Positions 9,035 to 17,278 of a stretch of DNA of 64,000 nt are shown here, in pieces. The notes below the pieces were generated by a model. The model was not told the origin of the DNA, ran no database searches, and saw nothing but the letters and a program-made list of their open reading frames with translations. The stretch is taken from contig NZ_CP045369.1 of NCBI RefSeq assembly GCF_009363535.1, positions 3,917,001-3,981,000 on the forward strand, in the 5' to 3' direction. Positions within the stretch are counted from its first letter, which is position 1; each line of letters begins with the position of its first letter. The translations under genes were made by a program, and so were the position numbers. The DNA is from Microbulbifer sp. THAF38 (GTDB taxonomy: Bacteria; Pseudomonadota; Gammaproteobacteria; Pseudomonadales; Cellvibrionaceae).

Positions 9035-9063
9035 AAAAAAAGGGGCCCTTTGCCCCTTTTTTT
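9035..9063. terminator. Bidirectional terminator between ddl and the HNH gene
   Basis: A-run, then stem GGGGC/GCCCC, then T-run: AAAAAAAGGGGC pairs with GCCCCTTTTTTT around a five-base loop. The A and T runs let it work for both convergent genes. Confidence 0.9.
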
Positions 9064-9085
9064 AATTTCAATAACTCCCCGAGAA

Positions 9086-9655
9086 TTAATGTAACAACCA
9101 GTCCTGCTGGCGACGACGGGAAAACTGACTGCGCAGAAATTCCATCTGATCCCCACGTATCCGCTCACTATTAATCAAAGCCAAATATTCCGCAGCATTG
9201 GGGCAAAAGGGCAAGGCCAGTAATTCCATATCAATATCTTCAAGCAAATAATTGCCCTTGTGCTGATTACAGCGGCGGCAGGCTGTGACTACATTTTCCC
9301 AGGAATCCATCCCTCCCTTCGACACAGGGATAACGTGATCTCTGGTCAACTCGAACGATTTGAAAATATTGCCGCAATAGAGGCAGGTATGGACATCCCG
9401 AAAAAAAAGTGCGCGGTTTGTGAGTGGCGGACGACTGCGTGGGCGCGCCATTCGAGCACCGCCACAAGCTATGATCGATGCCAGATCCAAGGTGGACCGC
9501 TCACCATTTCGATTAAACCCACCGCGTACCCGCTGTACTATGCCCCCCAGAGACCAGGTAACCAGATCGCGTACATACAAGCAGGAGGCCTCCTGCCAAG
9601 TGAGCCAATCTAATGGTTGCCCCGCCAAATTCAGGCGTAAAATTCGCGCTTGCAT
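9086..9655 (-). CDS. HNH endonuclease family protein
   Basis: A 189-residue protein with a complete HNH nuclease fold in its second half: CLYCGN (first zinc knuckle), LTRDHVIPVSKGG (catalytic His), DSWENVVTACRRCNQHKGN (Asn, second CxxC and final His). The N terminus MQARILRLNLAGQPLDWLTW is typical of a chromosomal HNH family common in gammaproteobacteria, whose role is unknown. The start is ATG 9655, with GGGGAGG and GAGG just upstream; a TTG 18 bases earlier is part of the ribosome site. There are no phage or restriction genes nearby, so it should not be read as a homing nuclease. Confidence 0.85.
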   Translation of the reverse strand: MQARILRLNLAGQPLDWLTWQEASCLYVRDLVTWSLGGIVQRVRGGFNRNGERSTLDLASIIACGGARMARPRSRPPLTNRALFFRDVHTCLYCGNIFKSFELTRDHVIPVSKGGMDSWENVVTACRRCNQHKGNYLLEDIDMELLALPFCPNAAEYLALINSERIRGDQMEFLRSQFSRRRQQDWLLH

Positions 9656-10130
9656 GACCTCGCCTCCCCGCAATTAAACAGAAAAACCCGGCCCACTGCC
9701 GCTATAACGAGCAAAGTGGAAATTTTTAAAGCGCCCAAAAGCCCGCTTTGAAAGACCAGCTGGAAACAAGAGAGAAGAAGTTGAACCTGAACAGGAGTGT
9801 CCAGTTTCGATAGGACATTGAAATGATTAGAGAGACGACCCGCTGATGATTTCACTGACAATTTGACAACAGCCCAGCAATGAGGGAATGCCAGGGCATA
9901 AACGGGCACCGCTAATGATTGATTGCTGAATGCGCCATCCTCCACCGGCCCGAGCAATTATGGCCGACCTCTCATCATTAAAGCGGATAAATATTACAAA
10001 TTCCAGACAAGTACGAACTTAACTTACAATAAAATGGCAGCCACTAAGAATAATCTACTAGAGAAAGAGTCAAGAGTGTGAGGGGTAACAAGCAGGAGTT
10101 ATTTAGAGAATTAGCTGGGGCTTGAAGCAT
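9656..10130. other. Intergenic region with no recognisable gene
   Basis: About 475 bases upstream of the HNH gene. Short open frames exist on both strands, but none has a ribosome site plus plausible composition. It presumably holds the HNH promoter. Confidence 0.5.
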
Positions 10131-10166
10131 TTAAAACACCGCCCAGGCAATCCGGCCCGGGCGGTG
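10131..10166 (-). terminator. Intrinsic terminator of the candidate Rsm RNA
   Basis: On the minus strand CACCGCCCGGGC pairs with GCCTGGGCGGTG around CGGATT, followed by TTTT. There is no T-run on the plus side. Confidence 0.75.
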
Positions 10167-10258
10167 CGTCTCACAGGATGGTGCCCATATCCATAGGGCG
10201 AGCGGCGCATTCCTTTTATCCTTTGCCGCAGAGTTGCAGTCCCTTTTGCGTCCCTGCC
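10131..10258 (-). ncRNA. Candidate Gac/Rsm small RNA (RsmY/RsmZ-like)
   Basis: A roughly 125-base minus-strand RNA is predicted. Six GGA motifs fall at 10253-51, 10242-40, 10221-19, 10213-11, 10192-90 and 10153-51 (first and last base, minus strand). Several lie in loops: stem GCGGC/GCCGC encloses AAAGGATAAAAGG, and stem GCCC/GGGC encloses TATGGATAT. It ends in an intrinsic terminator at 10137-10166 (12-bp stem with one GU pair, loop CGGATT) followed by TTTT. A CATAAT -10 box at 10264-10269 sets the 5' end near 10258, and a near-consensus GacA box sits about 63 bases upstream. RsmY/RsmZ RNAs titrate RsmA/CsrA; family size, motif density and promoter all fit. Confidence 0.7.
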
Positions 10259-10312
10259 AGTTAATTATGGACATCAAGCGAAAAAAAAGTAGGGGCAATC
10301 TGCTGAATTTTG

Positions 10313-10330
10313 TGTAAGACATATCTCACA
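10313..10330 (-). promoter_or_regulatory. GacA-type upstream activating box
   Basis: TGTAAG-ACATAT-CTCACA on the plus strand matches the known GacA site TGTAAG-N6-CTTACA at 11 of 12 positions and is nearly palindromic. It lies about 63 bases upstream of the predicted start of the GGA-rich RNA, the arrangement seen for rsm promoters in Pseudomonas. Confidence 0.65.
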
Positions 10331-10401
10331 AGGTGAAATATTTCTTTCATAAAAGAAGGGGAGACCCGATGGGAGCACTGTGCTAAAACAAGGCTCAGTG
10401 C

Positions 10402-11940
10402 ATGAGCGCGGCCACTATAAACACCTTTATTTCAAGTTCAATCGATACAGGGAATAAGACGTTGAAATATACGCTAATTTTTTTGCTTATCTTCAGCGCC
10501 GTTGTTTCAAGCGCCTTCACTGTGGTTTCTTCGGGTATTAGCGTGCCCTGGCGCCAGATAACTGGTGGCGCAAAAACCAACGAACAGAAAGTTCTTCAAA
10601 AATTATCTGCCGCCACTGGCTATCAACTAGAACTATTCGCCGATGATGTGCCCAATGCACGCTGGCTGGCAATAACCCGTTCGGGGGATATCCTGGTTTC
10701 CCAACCAAAGAAGGGACAAGTTTCTCTTTTATCCCCCGACCGCAATGGTGATGGGCGCGCTGATAGCCAGCGCATCTTGATTGGCGATCTCAACCGACCA
10801 CATGGACTTCTACTGCATGAGAACTGGCTTTACATCGCAGAAAGCGATGCTGTTGGCAGAGTGCCCTTCGATCACTCCGATGCCCGTTTGGCTGGACGAT
10901 ACCAAAGAATCGTCGAAGGCCTGGAGGACAGCGGCCACTGGACCAAAACCCTCGAGAAGGGCCCGGATGGCTGGCTATACCTGAGTAGTGGCTCCAGCTG
11001 TAACGTCTGTGTAGAGAAAGATCGCCGCCGCGCCAGCATCATGCGCCTACGTCCCGATGGCAGTGATCTAAAAATATTCGCCACCGGTTTACGCAACAGC
11101 GTGGGGTTTGACTGGTCACCCAAGGATGGCGGACTCTACGCCACCGATAACGGTCGAGATTGGCTTGGCGACAACCTGCCACCCGATGAACTCAACCTGA
11201 TCCATCCCGACAAATTCTATGGCTGGCCTTATGCCTATGGCGACCGGGTGCCAGACCCAGATTTTATCGATGATGAAGACCCCACCATCAAAGAGATGAT
11301 CACCTCTTCCCTGCCACCAGTGCACGAGTTTGCCGCACACAATGCTCCACTCGGCATCCGCTTCCTGCGCAGTCCGGAGCAACCCGCAGGTTATCGTGGG
11401 GCCGCGTTAGTCGCATTGCACGGCTCCTGGAATAGAAGTGTAAAAGATGGTTACAAAGTGGTTTCCCTGCACTGGGATGAAGGTGGAAAGATCTCCCAGC
11501 GGGACTTCCTCTGGGGCTTCCTCAGCGAAAACCGCAAGGAGGTTTCCGGCAGGCCAGTGGCAATTGCCGAGGATGGTAAAGGCAATATTTATATTTCCGA
11601 CGATTACACAGGAGCCATCTATCGTCTCTCACCCACCGCTATCCATCAAAAAGTAAAGTTATCAGCGGAAAAAGCACCTACCACACCTAGGGTACCCAAG
11701 AAACCGCCGCCAACCGATGCCACCGCCGCGCGCGAGGGAAGAGCACTTTACCTCAGTCACAATTGCGCCCAGTGCCACCAGCAGCAAGTGCCGTTAACCG
11801 GACTCAACAAAAAGTACACATTACAAAGCCTGGCGGACTACTTTGATGCCCCAACGCCCCCGATGCCCAGGTATGACCTTACCGAGAAGCAGAAAAAAGC
11901 ACTGGCTCATTACCTGCTATCGCGCGAAGCCCTGCAATAA
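10402..11940 (+). CDS. PQQ-dependent sugar (sorbosone-type) dehydrogenase fused to cytochrome c
   Basis: A 512-residue protein. Residues ~15-40 form one hydrophobic segment (LKYTLIFLLIFSAVVSSAF), a signal or anchor to the periplasm. Residues ~60-420 are a beta-propeller of the glucose/sorbosone dehydrogenase family (GPDGWLYLSSG, FATGLRNSVGFDWSP, PDKFYGWPYAYG, ALHGSWNRS). A proline-rich linker leads to a C-terminal cytochrome c domain with the haem motif CAQCH (~455). The enzyme would oxidise a sugar or aldehyde with PQQ and pass electrons to its own haem. No pqq genes are in the window. Start ATG 10402 is uncertain; a TTG at 10461 just before the hydrophobic segment is an alternative. Confidence 0.85.
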   Translation: MSAATINTFISSSIDTGNKTLKYTLIFLLIFSAVVSSAFTVVSSGISVPWRQITGGAKTNEQKVLQKLSAATGYQLELFADDVPNARWLAITRSGDILVSQPKKGQVSLLSPDRNGDGRADSQRILIGDLNRPHGLLLHENWLYIAESDAVGRVPFDHSDARLAGRYQRIVEGLEDSGHWTKTLEKGPDGWLYLSSGSSCNVCVEKDRRRASIMRLRPDGSDLKIFATGLRNSVGFDWSPKDGGLYATDNGRDWLGDNLPPDELNLIHPDKFYGWPYAYGDRVPDPDFIDDEDPTIKEMITSSLPPVHEFAAHNAPLGIRFLRSPEQPAGYRGAALVALHGSWNRSVKDGYKVVSLHWDEGGKISQRDFLWGFLSENRKEVSGRPVAIAEDGKGNIYISDDYTGAIYRLSPTAIHQKVKLSAEKAPTTPRVPKKPPPTDATAAREGRALYLSHNCAQCHQQQVPLTGLNKKYTLQSLADYFDAPTPPMPRYDLTEKQKKALAHYLLSREALQ

Positions 11941-12021
11941 CCCTTATCAGCCTCTGAGTAGTGCCAATTGACCCCTGCCGCGCCAACGGCTAAGGTTGCC
12001 CCGCAATTACGAGGCGATGCT

Positions 12022-12273
12022 ATGGCGGCAAAGAAAAAATCGGCAACTTTTGAACAGAGCCTGGAAGCCCTGGAAGAATTAGTGGAGCGCCTGGAGGCGG
12101 GTGATCTGCCCCTGGAAGAGGCCCTGGCCGACTTTGAGCAGGGAGTCAAACTCACCAGAGAGTGCCAGAAAAAACTCGCCAGCGCCGAACAGAAGGTCAA
12201 AATGCTCATGGAGGAAAACGGCAGTATTCGCGAGCTCCCGTTCGAAGCCGACGACTCCACGGGCGACCTCTAA
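12022..12273 (+). CDS. xseB: Exodeoxyribonuclease VII small subunit
   Basis: An 83-residue helical protein with the XseB pattern: SFEQ-like TFEQSLEALEELVERLEAGD, LPLEEALADFEQGV and a C-terminal coiled-coil helix (CQKKLASAEQKVKML). It pairs with XseA to degrade single-stranded DNA. ATG 12022 follows GAGG by seven bases; an upstream TTG at 11968 would add 18 unlikely residues. It is followed by ispA after one base, the usual xseB-ispA-dxs order. Confidence 0.93.
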   Translation: MAAKKKSATFEQSLEALEELVERLEAGDLPLEEALADFEQGVKLTRECQKKLASAEQKVKMLMEENGSIRELPFEADDSTGDL

Positions 12274-12274
12274 A

Positions 12275-13183
12275 ATGAATGCCCCAACCCCGCCCGCTGA
12301 GCTGAGTGCTTTCCTTAAGAGCTCTTCTCAGCGCGTTGAAACCCGACTGCGCGATACCCTGGCCGAGTCTGTCCCCGGTGCAAATAAGCTCTTCGAGGCC
12401 ATGCGCTATGCTGCCCTTGGCCCCGGCAAGCGCCTGCGCCCAGCACTCGTCTACGCCTGCGCCCAGATCTTTTATGGAGTGGATTTCGATCCAGCCAAAT
12501 GCGATGCCAGCGCCGCTGCCCTGGAGTGCATTCACGCCTACTCGCTGGTGCATGACGACCTGCCGGCCATGGATGACGACGATCTGCGTCGTGGCCGTCC
12601 TACCTGCCATATCGCTTTTGACGAGGCCACGGCCATTCTCGCCGGTGATGCACTGCAAACCCAGGCATTCGAACTGCTGTTGGCCGATAGCACCGAACCC
12701 ACAGTAAAGTTAGAGCTTATCTCAGAGCTCTCCAGGGCATCCGGCAGCCGAGGGATGGTGGCGGGCCAGGCCATAGACCTGGATTCTGTGGATAAAACCC
12801 TCTCCCTGGCACAGCTGGAAAAGATGCATCGCCTGAAGACGGGCGCCCTCATTCGCGCCAGTGTGCGTATGGGCGCCCTCCTCGGCGGGGCCGACAGAAG
12901 TCAACTGGAGGCGCTTACCCTCTACGCTGAGGCCATTGGCTTGGCTTTCCAGGTACAGGACGACATCCTCGATATCACTGCAGACACTGCGGTGCTGGGT
13001 AAAACCCAGGGCGCGGATGCCCTGCTCAACAAACCCACCTATGTCTCCCTACTGGGCCTCGATGGCGCCAAAGAGAAGCTGCAGGGCTTGCACAGGGAGG
13101 CCCTGGATGCCCTCAAAGCCCTACCGGGCGATACACTATTGCTGAGGCAGCTGGCAGATTATATCGTCCAGCGCGGCCACTAA
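12275..13183 (+). CDS. ispA: Polyprenyl (farnesyl/geranyl) diphosphate synthase
   Basis: A 302-residue trans-prenyltransferase that condenses IPP with DMAPP/GPP to farnesyl diphosphate. Both aspartate-rich motifs are present: VHDDLPAMDDDDLRRG (FARM) and FQVQDDILD (SARM), plus GPGKRLRPALVY and GQAIDLDS. ATG 12275 lies one base after the xseB stop, so translation is coupled; the open frame further upstream is inside xseB. It supplies the precursor for quinones and undecaprenyl phosphate, together with dxs downstream. Confidence 0.94.
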   Translation: MNAPTPPAELSAFLKSSSQRVETRLRDTLAESVPGANKLFEAMRYAALGPGKRLRPALVYACAQIFYGVDFDPAKCDASAAALECIHAYSLVHDDLPAMDDDDLRRGRPTCHIAFDEATAILAGDALQTQAFELLLADSTEPTVKLELISELSRASGSRGMVAGQAIDLDSVDKTLSLAQLEKMHRLKTGALIRASVRMGALLGGADRSQLEALTLYAEAIGLAFQVQDDILDITADTAVLGKTQGADALLNKPTYVSLLGLDGAKEKLQGLHREALDALKALPGDTLLLRQLADYIVQRGH

Positions 13184-13277
13184 GTCGGGGCTCCCGCCCC
13201 GCCACTGGGATGCAATATGCCCGTCACAGGCATACAATCCCCCTCACTAATACCATCTGTAGCAATTGAACCGTTTG

Positions 13278-15194
13278 ATGCTCGAAGATATTCCACGCAC
13301 TCGCCCGCATACGCCACTGCTCGACGCCATCGACGAGCCGGCACAGCTGCGCGCACTCGATGAACGCCAACTGCCCGAACTCGCCAGTCAACTGCGCGAG
13401 TACCTGTTGTACTGTGTCGGCCAAACCGGCGGGCACTTCGGCGCCGGCCTGGGTGTGGTAGAGCTGACCATCGCCCTGCACTATATCTACAACACACCGG
13501 AAGACCGCTTGGTCTGGGATGTGGGTCACCAGACCTACCCGCACAAGATCCTAACAGGCCGCCGCGAGCAAATGCTCACCATGCGCCAGCAGGGCGGCCT
13601 GTCAGGCTTCCCCAAGCGCAGCGAAAGCCCCTACGACACCTTTGGTGTCGGCCACTCCAGCACCTCCATCGGCGCAGCCCTGGGTATGGCCCTGGGCTCT
13701 CCCGACGAGCGCAAAGTTGTGGCGGTAATTGGCGACGGCGCAATGACAGCCGGCATGGCCTTCGAGGCGCTCAATCACGCATCTCACACCGGCCGGGATA
13801 TGTTGGTTGTTCTGAATGACAACAGCATGTCGATCTCTAAGAATGTCGGCGGACTAGCCACCTATTTCGCCAAGATTCTCGCCAGCAAAACCTATCTCAA
13901 TATGCGCGAGGGCAGCCGCAAGATACTGTCGGCTATCCCCAAGGCCTGGCAGCTGGCGCGCCGCACCGAAGAACATGTCAAAGGCATGATCACCCCCGGC
14001 ACCCTGTTCGAGGAGCTGGGCTTCAACTACGTGGGGCCACTAGACGGGCACAATATGCACGACTTGGTGCACACCCTGCGCAACCTGCGCAGCCAGCCTG
14101 GTCCCCAGCTACTGCATATCGCTACGACCAAAGGCAAAGGCTTTGGACCGGCGGAAGCCGATCCGGTGGGCTACCACGCATTGAACAAGCTTGAGCCTGA
14201 AAGCAAGGTCCAGGTGGCCGTACCGGGCAGGAAGAAGCTCCCCAAATACCAGGATATTTTCGGTCAGTGGCTATGCGACACTGCCGAAAAGGACGAACGT
14301 CTGATCGGCATTACTCCTGCCATGTGTGAGGGCTCCGGTATGGTGGAGTTCTCCAAGCGATTCCCCCAGCGCTTCCACGATGTGGCGATCGCCGAGCAAC
14401 ACGCCGTAACGCTTGCCGCCGGTCTCGCCTGCGAGGGACAGAAGCCGGTGGTGGCCATTTACTCCACCTTCCTGCAGCGCGGTTACGACCAGATGGTGCA
14501 CGACGTGGCTATCCAAAATCTGGATGTCACCTTCGCTATCGACCGCGCCGGTCTAGTCGGTGAGGACGGCCCGACACACGCCGGCAGCTTCGACCTGACC
14601 TTTATGCGCTGCCTGCCCTACCTGGCTATCGCCGCACCCAGTGACGAAAATGAGTGCCGCCAGTTACTGTATACCGCCTACAAGCACAAAGGTCCCGCAG
14701 CGGTACGCTACCCCCGCGGCACCGGCATGGGCACGGCGATCGAAGAAGAAATGCGCGAGCTACCTATTGGTAAGGGCCGCCTACTGAGCAAGGGCAGCGG
14801 CGTGGCCATTTTGAATTTTGGTACTCTGCTCGCCCCAGCTATGGCAGCGGCCGAGCGCCTCGGCGCCACCCTCGCTGATATGCGCTGGGTCAAGCCATTG
14901 GACGAGGCCCTGATCGATGAACTCGCTGACAGCCATCAGTTACTGGTTACCATCGAGGAAAACACCGTAGCCGGCGGTGCTGGCAGTGCCGTTATGGAGT
15001 ACCTCAACAGCTCTGCGCGAACGCAACCGGTTCTGCAATTGGGACTGCCCGACCGCATCATTGAGCACGGTAAGCACAAGGACCTTCTCGCAGCTATAGG
15101 CCTCAATGCCGAAGGTATCGAGGAACAAATCCGCCGGCGCTTACAGCTACTTAACCGGCACAATTTTAACGACCGCGCTGCAGCCGCCAACTAA
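13278..15194 (+). CDS. dxs: 1-deoxy-D-xylulose-5-phosphate synthase
   Basis: A 638-residue thiamine-diphosphate enzyme that makes DXP from pyruvate and glyceraldehyde 3-phosphate, the first step of the MEP pathway. Visible are [17 protein letters not shown], the ThDP/Mg site [17 protein letters not shown] with NDNSMSIS, the catalytic histidine region, the transketolase-type middle domain ([15 protein letters not shown]) and the C-terminal domain. ATG 13278 is chosen as the first ATG; TTG 13266 and 13275 are also possible and no ribosome site is clear. It lies 94 bases after ispA. A T-less hairpin (stem GCCCGATA/TATCGGGC, 15203-15229) follows. Confidence 0.93.
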   Translation: MLEDIPRTRPHTPLLDAIDEPAQLRALDERQLPELASQLREYLLYCVGQTGGHFGAGLGVVELTIALHYIYNTPEDRLVWDVGHQTYPHKILTGRREQMLTMRQQGGLSGFPKRSESPYDTFGVGHSSTSIGAALGMALGSPDERKVVAVIGDGAMTAGMAFEALNHASHTGRDMLVVLNDNSMSISKNVGGLATYFAKILASKTYLNMREGSRKILSAIPKAWQLARRTEEHVKGMITPGTLFEELGFNYVGPLDGHNMHDLVHTLRNLRSQPGPQLLHIATTKGKGFGPAEADPVGYHALNKLEPESKVQVAVPGRKKLPKYQDIFGQWLCDTAEKDERLIGITPAMCEGSGMVEFSKRFPQRFHDVAIAEQHAVTLAAGLACEGQKPVVAIYSTFLQRGYDQMVHDVAIQNLDVTFAIDRAGLVGEDGPTHAGSFDLTFMRCLPYLAIAAPSDENECRQLLYTAYKHKGPAAVRYPRGTGMGTAIEEEMRELPIGKGRLLSKGSGVAILNFGTLLAPAMAAAERLGATLADMRWVKPLDEALIDELADSHQLLVTIEENTVAGGAGSAVMEYLNSSARTQPVLQLGLPDRIIEHGKHKDLLAAIGLNAEGIEEQIRRRLQLLNRHNFNDRAAAAN

Positions 15195-15326
15195 CCATAC
15201 GGGCCCGATAGCCACCAGGGGTATCGGGCTGCCAGGTTCACAATTCTGCGGCGCACTATTGATTCGACGAGACCGCCTGGCCCAGCGCCTTTCTATCAAT
15301 CGACTTCCGCACGCCTTGGGGGAAAG

Positions 15327-17177
15327 ATGTCACTACTCAAGAAAACCTTTATCGCATCCATCGGCTTGTTTGCCAGCGTTAGCGCTACCGCCATGGATCA
15401 GAAAGATTTCAAGAAGGCTTTTCGGGCCCTGCCCACAGAAAATGTCTCTGAGAGGCTGACTGCCCTGCAAGACCTGCGTTATCGCTGGATTATGGAGAGC
15501 TTTCCCAGCCGGGCCACTTATGAGGGCTATCCAGGCCAAAATGATCGCTGGGTGGATAATTCAAGCAGGGCCATGCAACAGCGACAGGAACAGACTCGTC
15601 AGCTATTAGGCGCAACCCGAAACCTAAATGTTGACGCACTGCCCGAGCAACAACGGCTCGACTATCAGCTGCTCTACCAGGATCTCCTCGGCGAGGTAAA
15701 GGGCTTTCAGTTTCCTGAGCACCTACAACCCATCACCCATATGAGCGGCATCCAGCGCTATGTGCCGAGCGTGCTTAACAGCATGCCACGCAGTAAGGCT
15801 GCTGATTACGAAGAGATTCTGGCGCGCTTGTCAAAGCTTCCAACTTTGGTAACACAAACACAGGCCCTGATGCAGCAGGGGCTAAGTAATGGAGTTACCC
15901 CGCCGCAAATTACCCTGCGTGACCTACCGCGGCAGATCCGCGCGCTGACCCCAAAAAATCCCGAGCATAGCCCTCTGCTCAGTGCTTTCGCAGAAATGCC
16001 CAAAGCGATCCCCCAAGCGAAACAAAAGAGCCTGCGCCAACGGGCCTTGACCATCTACAACAGCCAGTTGCTACCGGCTTGGCGGGACATGGCGGAATTT
16101 ATCGAGAGAGAATATATTCCCGGAGCACAGAAAGACATTGCCCTCAGCAGCCGCCCCGATGGCCTGCGCTGGTATGCGTACAAAGTAAATGAGAACACCA
16201 CCACTGACTTAAGCCCGGAAGAAATTCACCGCATTGGCCTGGCCGAGGTGAAGCGTATCCGCGGTGAAATGGACAGGATTATTCAGAAGACCGGCTTTAA
16301 GGGCGACTTCAAAGCATTTACCGAATTTTTGCGCACCGACCCGCGCTTCTACCATACCAGCCGCGAGGATTTACTAAGAGACTACCGGGATATCGCCAAA
16401 CGTATCGATGGCGAGCTACCTGCGCTGTTTGGCACCCTGCCCAGAATGCCCTATGGCGTTAAACCCATTCCCAGCTATTCAGAGCAGTCACAGACCACCG
16501 CCTATTACCAGCCGGGCTCCAATGAAGCTGGGCGTGCGGGTATTTTCTATGCCAATACCTATAACCTGCCCAGCCGCCCCAAGTGGGAAATGGAGGCGCT
16601 GACGGTGCATGAGGCCATGCCTGGCCACCATTTGCAGATTGCCCTGGCCCAGGAGCAAGCCGATATTCACCCATTGCGGCGTATGGCACTTTACACCGCC
16701 TTTGTGGAAGGCTGGGGGCTCTATTCCGAGAGCCTCGGTTATGACCTGGGTTTGTACAAAGACCCCTATAGTGAATTCGGTGCGCTGACCTACGATATGT
16801 GGCGCGCAGTGCGTCTAGTTGTAGACACCGGTATGCATCAACTGGGCTGGAGCCGGGAGCAGGCGATTGGCTACTTTATGGACAATAGTGCCAAACCTCT
16901 ACACGACGTCACCGTGGAAATTGACCGCTACCTGGTCTGGCCCGGACAGGCCCTGGCCTACAAGCTGGGGCAGCTCAAAATTAAAGAGCTGCGTGAGGAG
17001 GCAGAGGAAACCCTGAATAGCAATTTCGATATTCGCAGTTTCCATGACGCTCTGTTAGGTGCAGGTGCGCTGCCGCTCAATATTCTCGAAGAGCGTATGG
17101 ATAGCTGGCTGGAAAGCCAGGTTTCAGTATCTGTTCACATAGACACACAGCAAGTTGAACAACCCGCCACCAGCTGA
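15327..17177 (+). CDS. DUF885 family secreted peptidase-like protein
   Basis: A 616-residue protein with a signal peptide (TFIASIGLFASVSATA) and the DUF885 fold. Key motifs are HEAMPGHHLQ (a zinc-binding HExxH-like variant), TAFVEGWGLYSESLGYD and a C-terminal YLVWPGQALAYKLGQ. The family is thought to act as zinc metallopeptidases outside the cytoplasm; substrates are poorly known. ATG 15327 has GGGGG a few bases upstream. It stands alone between dxs and tcuA; the inverted repeat at 17233 may be its terminator. Confidence 0.88.
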   Translation: MSLLKKTFIASIGLFASVSATAMDQKDFKKAFRALPTENVSERLTALQDLRYRWIMESFPSRATYEGYPGQNDRWVDNSSRAMQQRQEQTRQLLGATRNLNVDALPEQQRLDYQLLYQDLLGEVKGFQFPEHLQPITHMSGIQRYVPSVLNSMPRSKAADYEEILARLSKLPTLVTQTQALMQQGLSNGVTPPQITLRDLPRQIRALTPKNPEHSPLLSAFAEMPKAIPQAKQKSLRQRALTIYNSQLLPAWRDMAEFIEREYIPGAQKDIALSSRPDGLRWYAYKVNENTTTDLSPEEIHRIGLAEVKRIRGEMDRIIQKTGFKGDFKAFTEFLRTDPRFYHTSREDLLRDYRDIAKRIDGELPALFGTLPRMPYGVKPIPSYSEQSQTTAYYQPGSNEAGRAGIFYANTYNLPSRPKWEMEALTVHEAMPGHHLQIALAQEQADIHPLRRMALYTAFVEGWGLYSESLGYDLGLYKDPYSEFGALTYDMWRAVRLVVDTGMHQLGWSREQAIGYFMDNSAKPLHDVTVEIDRYLVWPGQALAYKLGQLKIKELREEAEETLNSNFDIRSFHDALLGAGALPLNILEERMDSWLESQVSVSVHIDTQQVEQPATS

Positions 17178-17232
17178 CGATTTTTTGCGGCAGGAATTGC
17201 CTGCCCGCCTATTTATTCTCAATTTTCACCTA

Positions 17233-17267
17233 CCTTTTGCAATGGAACACTGATCCATTGCAAAAGG
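17233..17267. repeat. Perfect 14-bp inverted repeat in front of tcuA
   Basis: CCTTTTGCAATGGA, seven spacer bases, then TCCATTGCAAAAGG, a perfect match, followed by GTTTTC on the plus strand. It ends 11 bases before the preferred tcuA start. It could be the DUF885 terminator, an attenuator for tcuA or an operator; the sequence alone does not decide. Confidence 0.7.
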
Positions 17268-17278
17268 GTTTTCTACCG

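Noticed and set aside
9656..9957. Minus-strand frame upstream of the HNH gene (108 codons)
   Set aside because: No ribosome site and no recognisable features; it overlaps the HNH start region.
10200..10260. Cyclic-di-GMP (GEMM) riboswitch suggested by GGGACGCAAA
   Set aside because: Only that short string fits; the rest of the aptamer is missing, and the GGA-rich RNA explains the region better.
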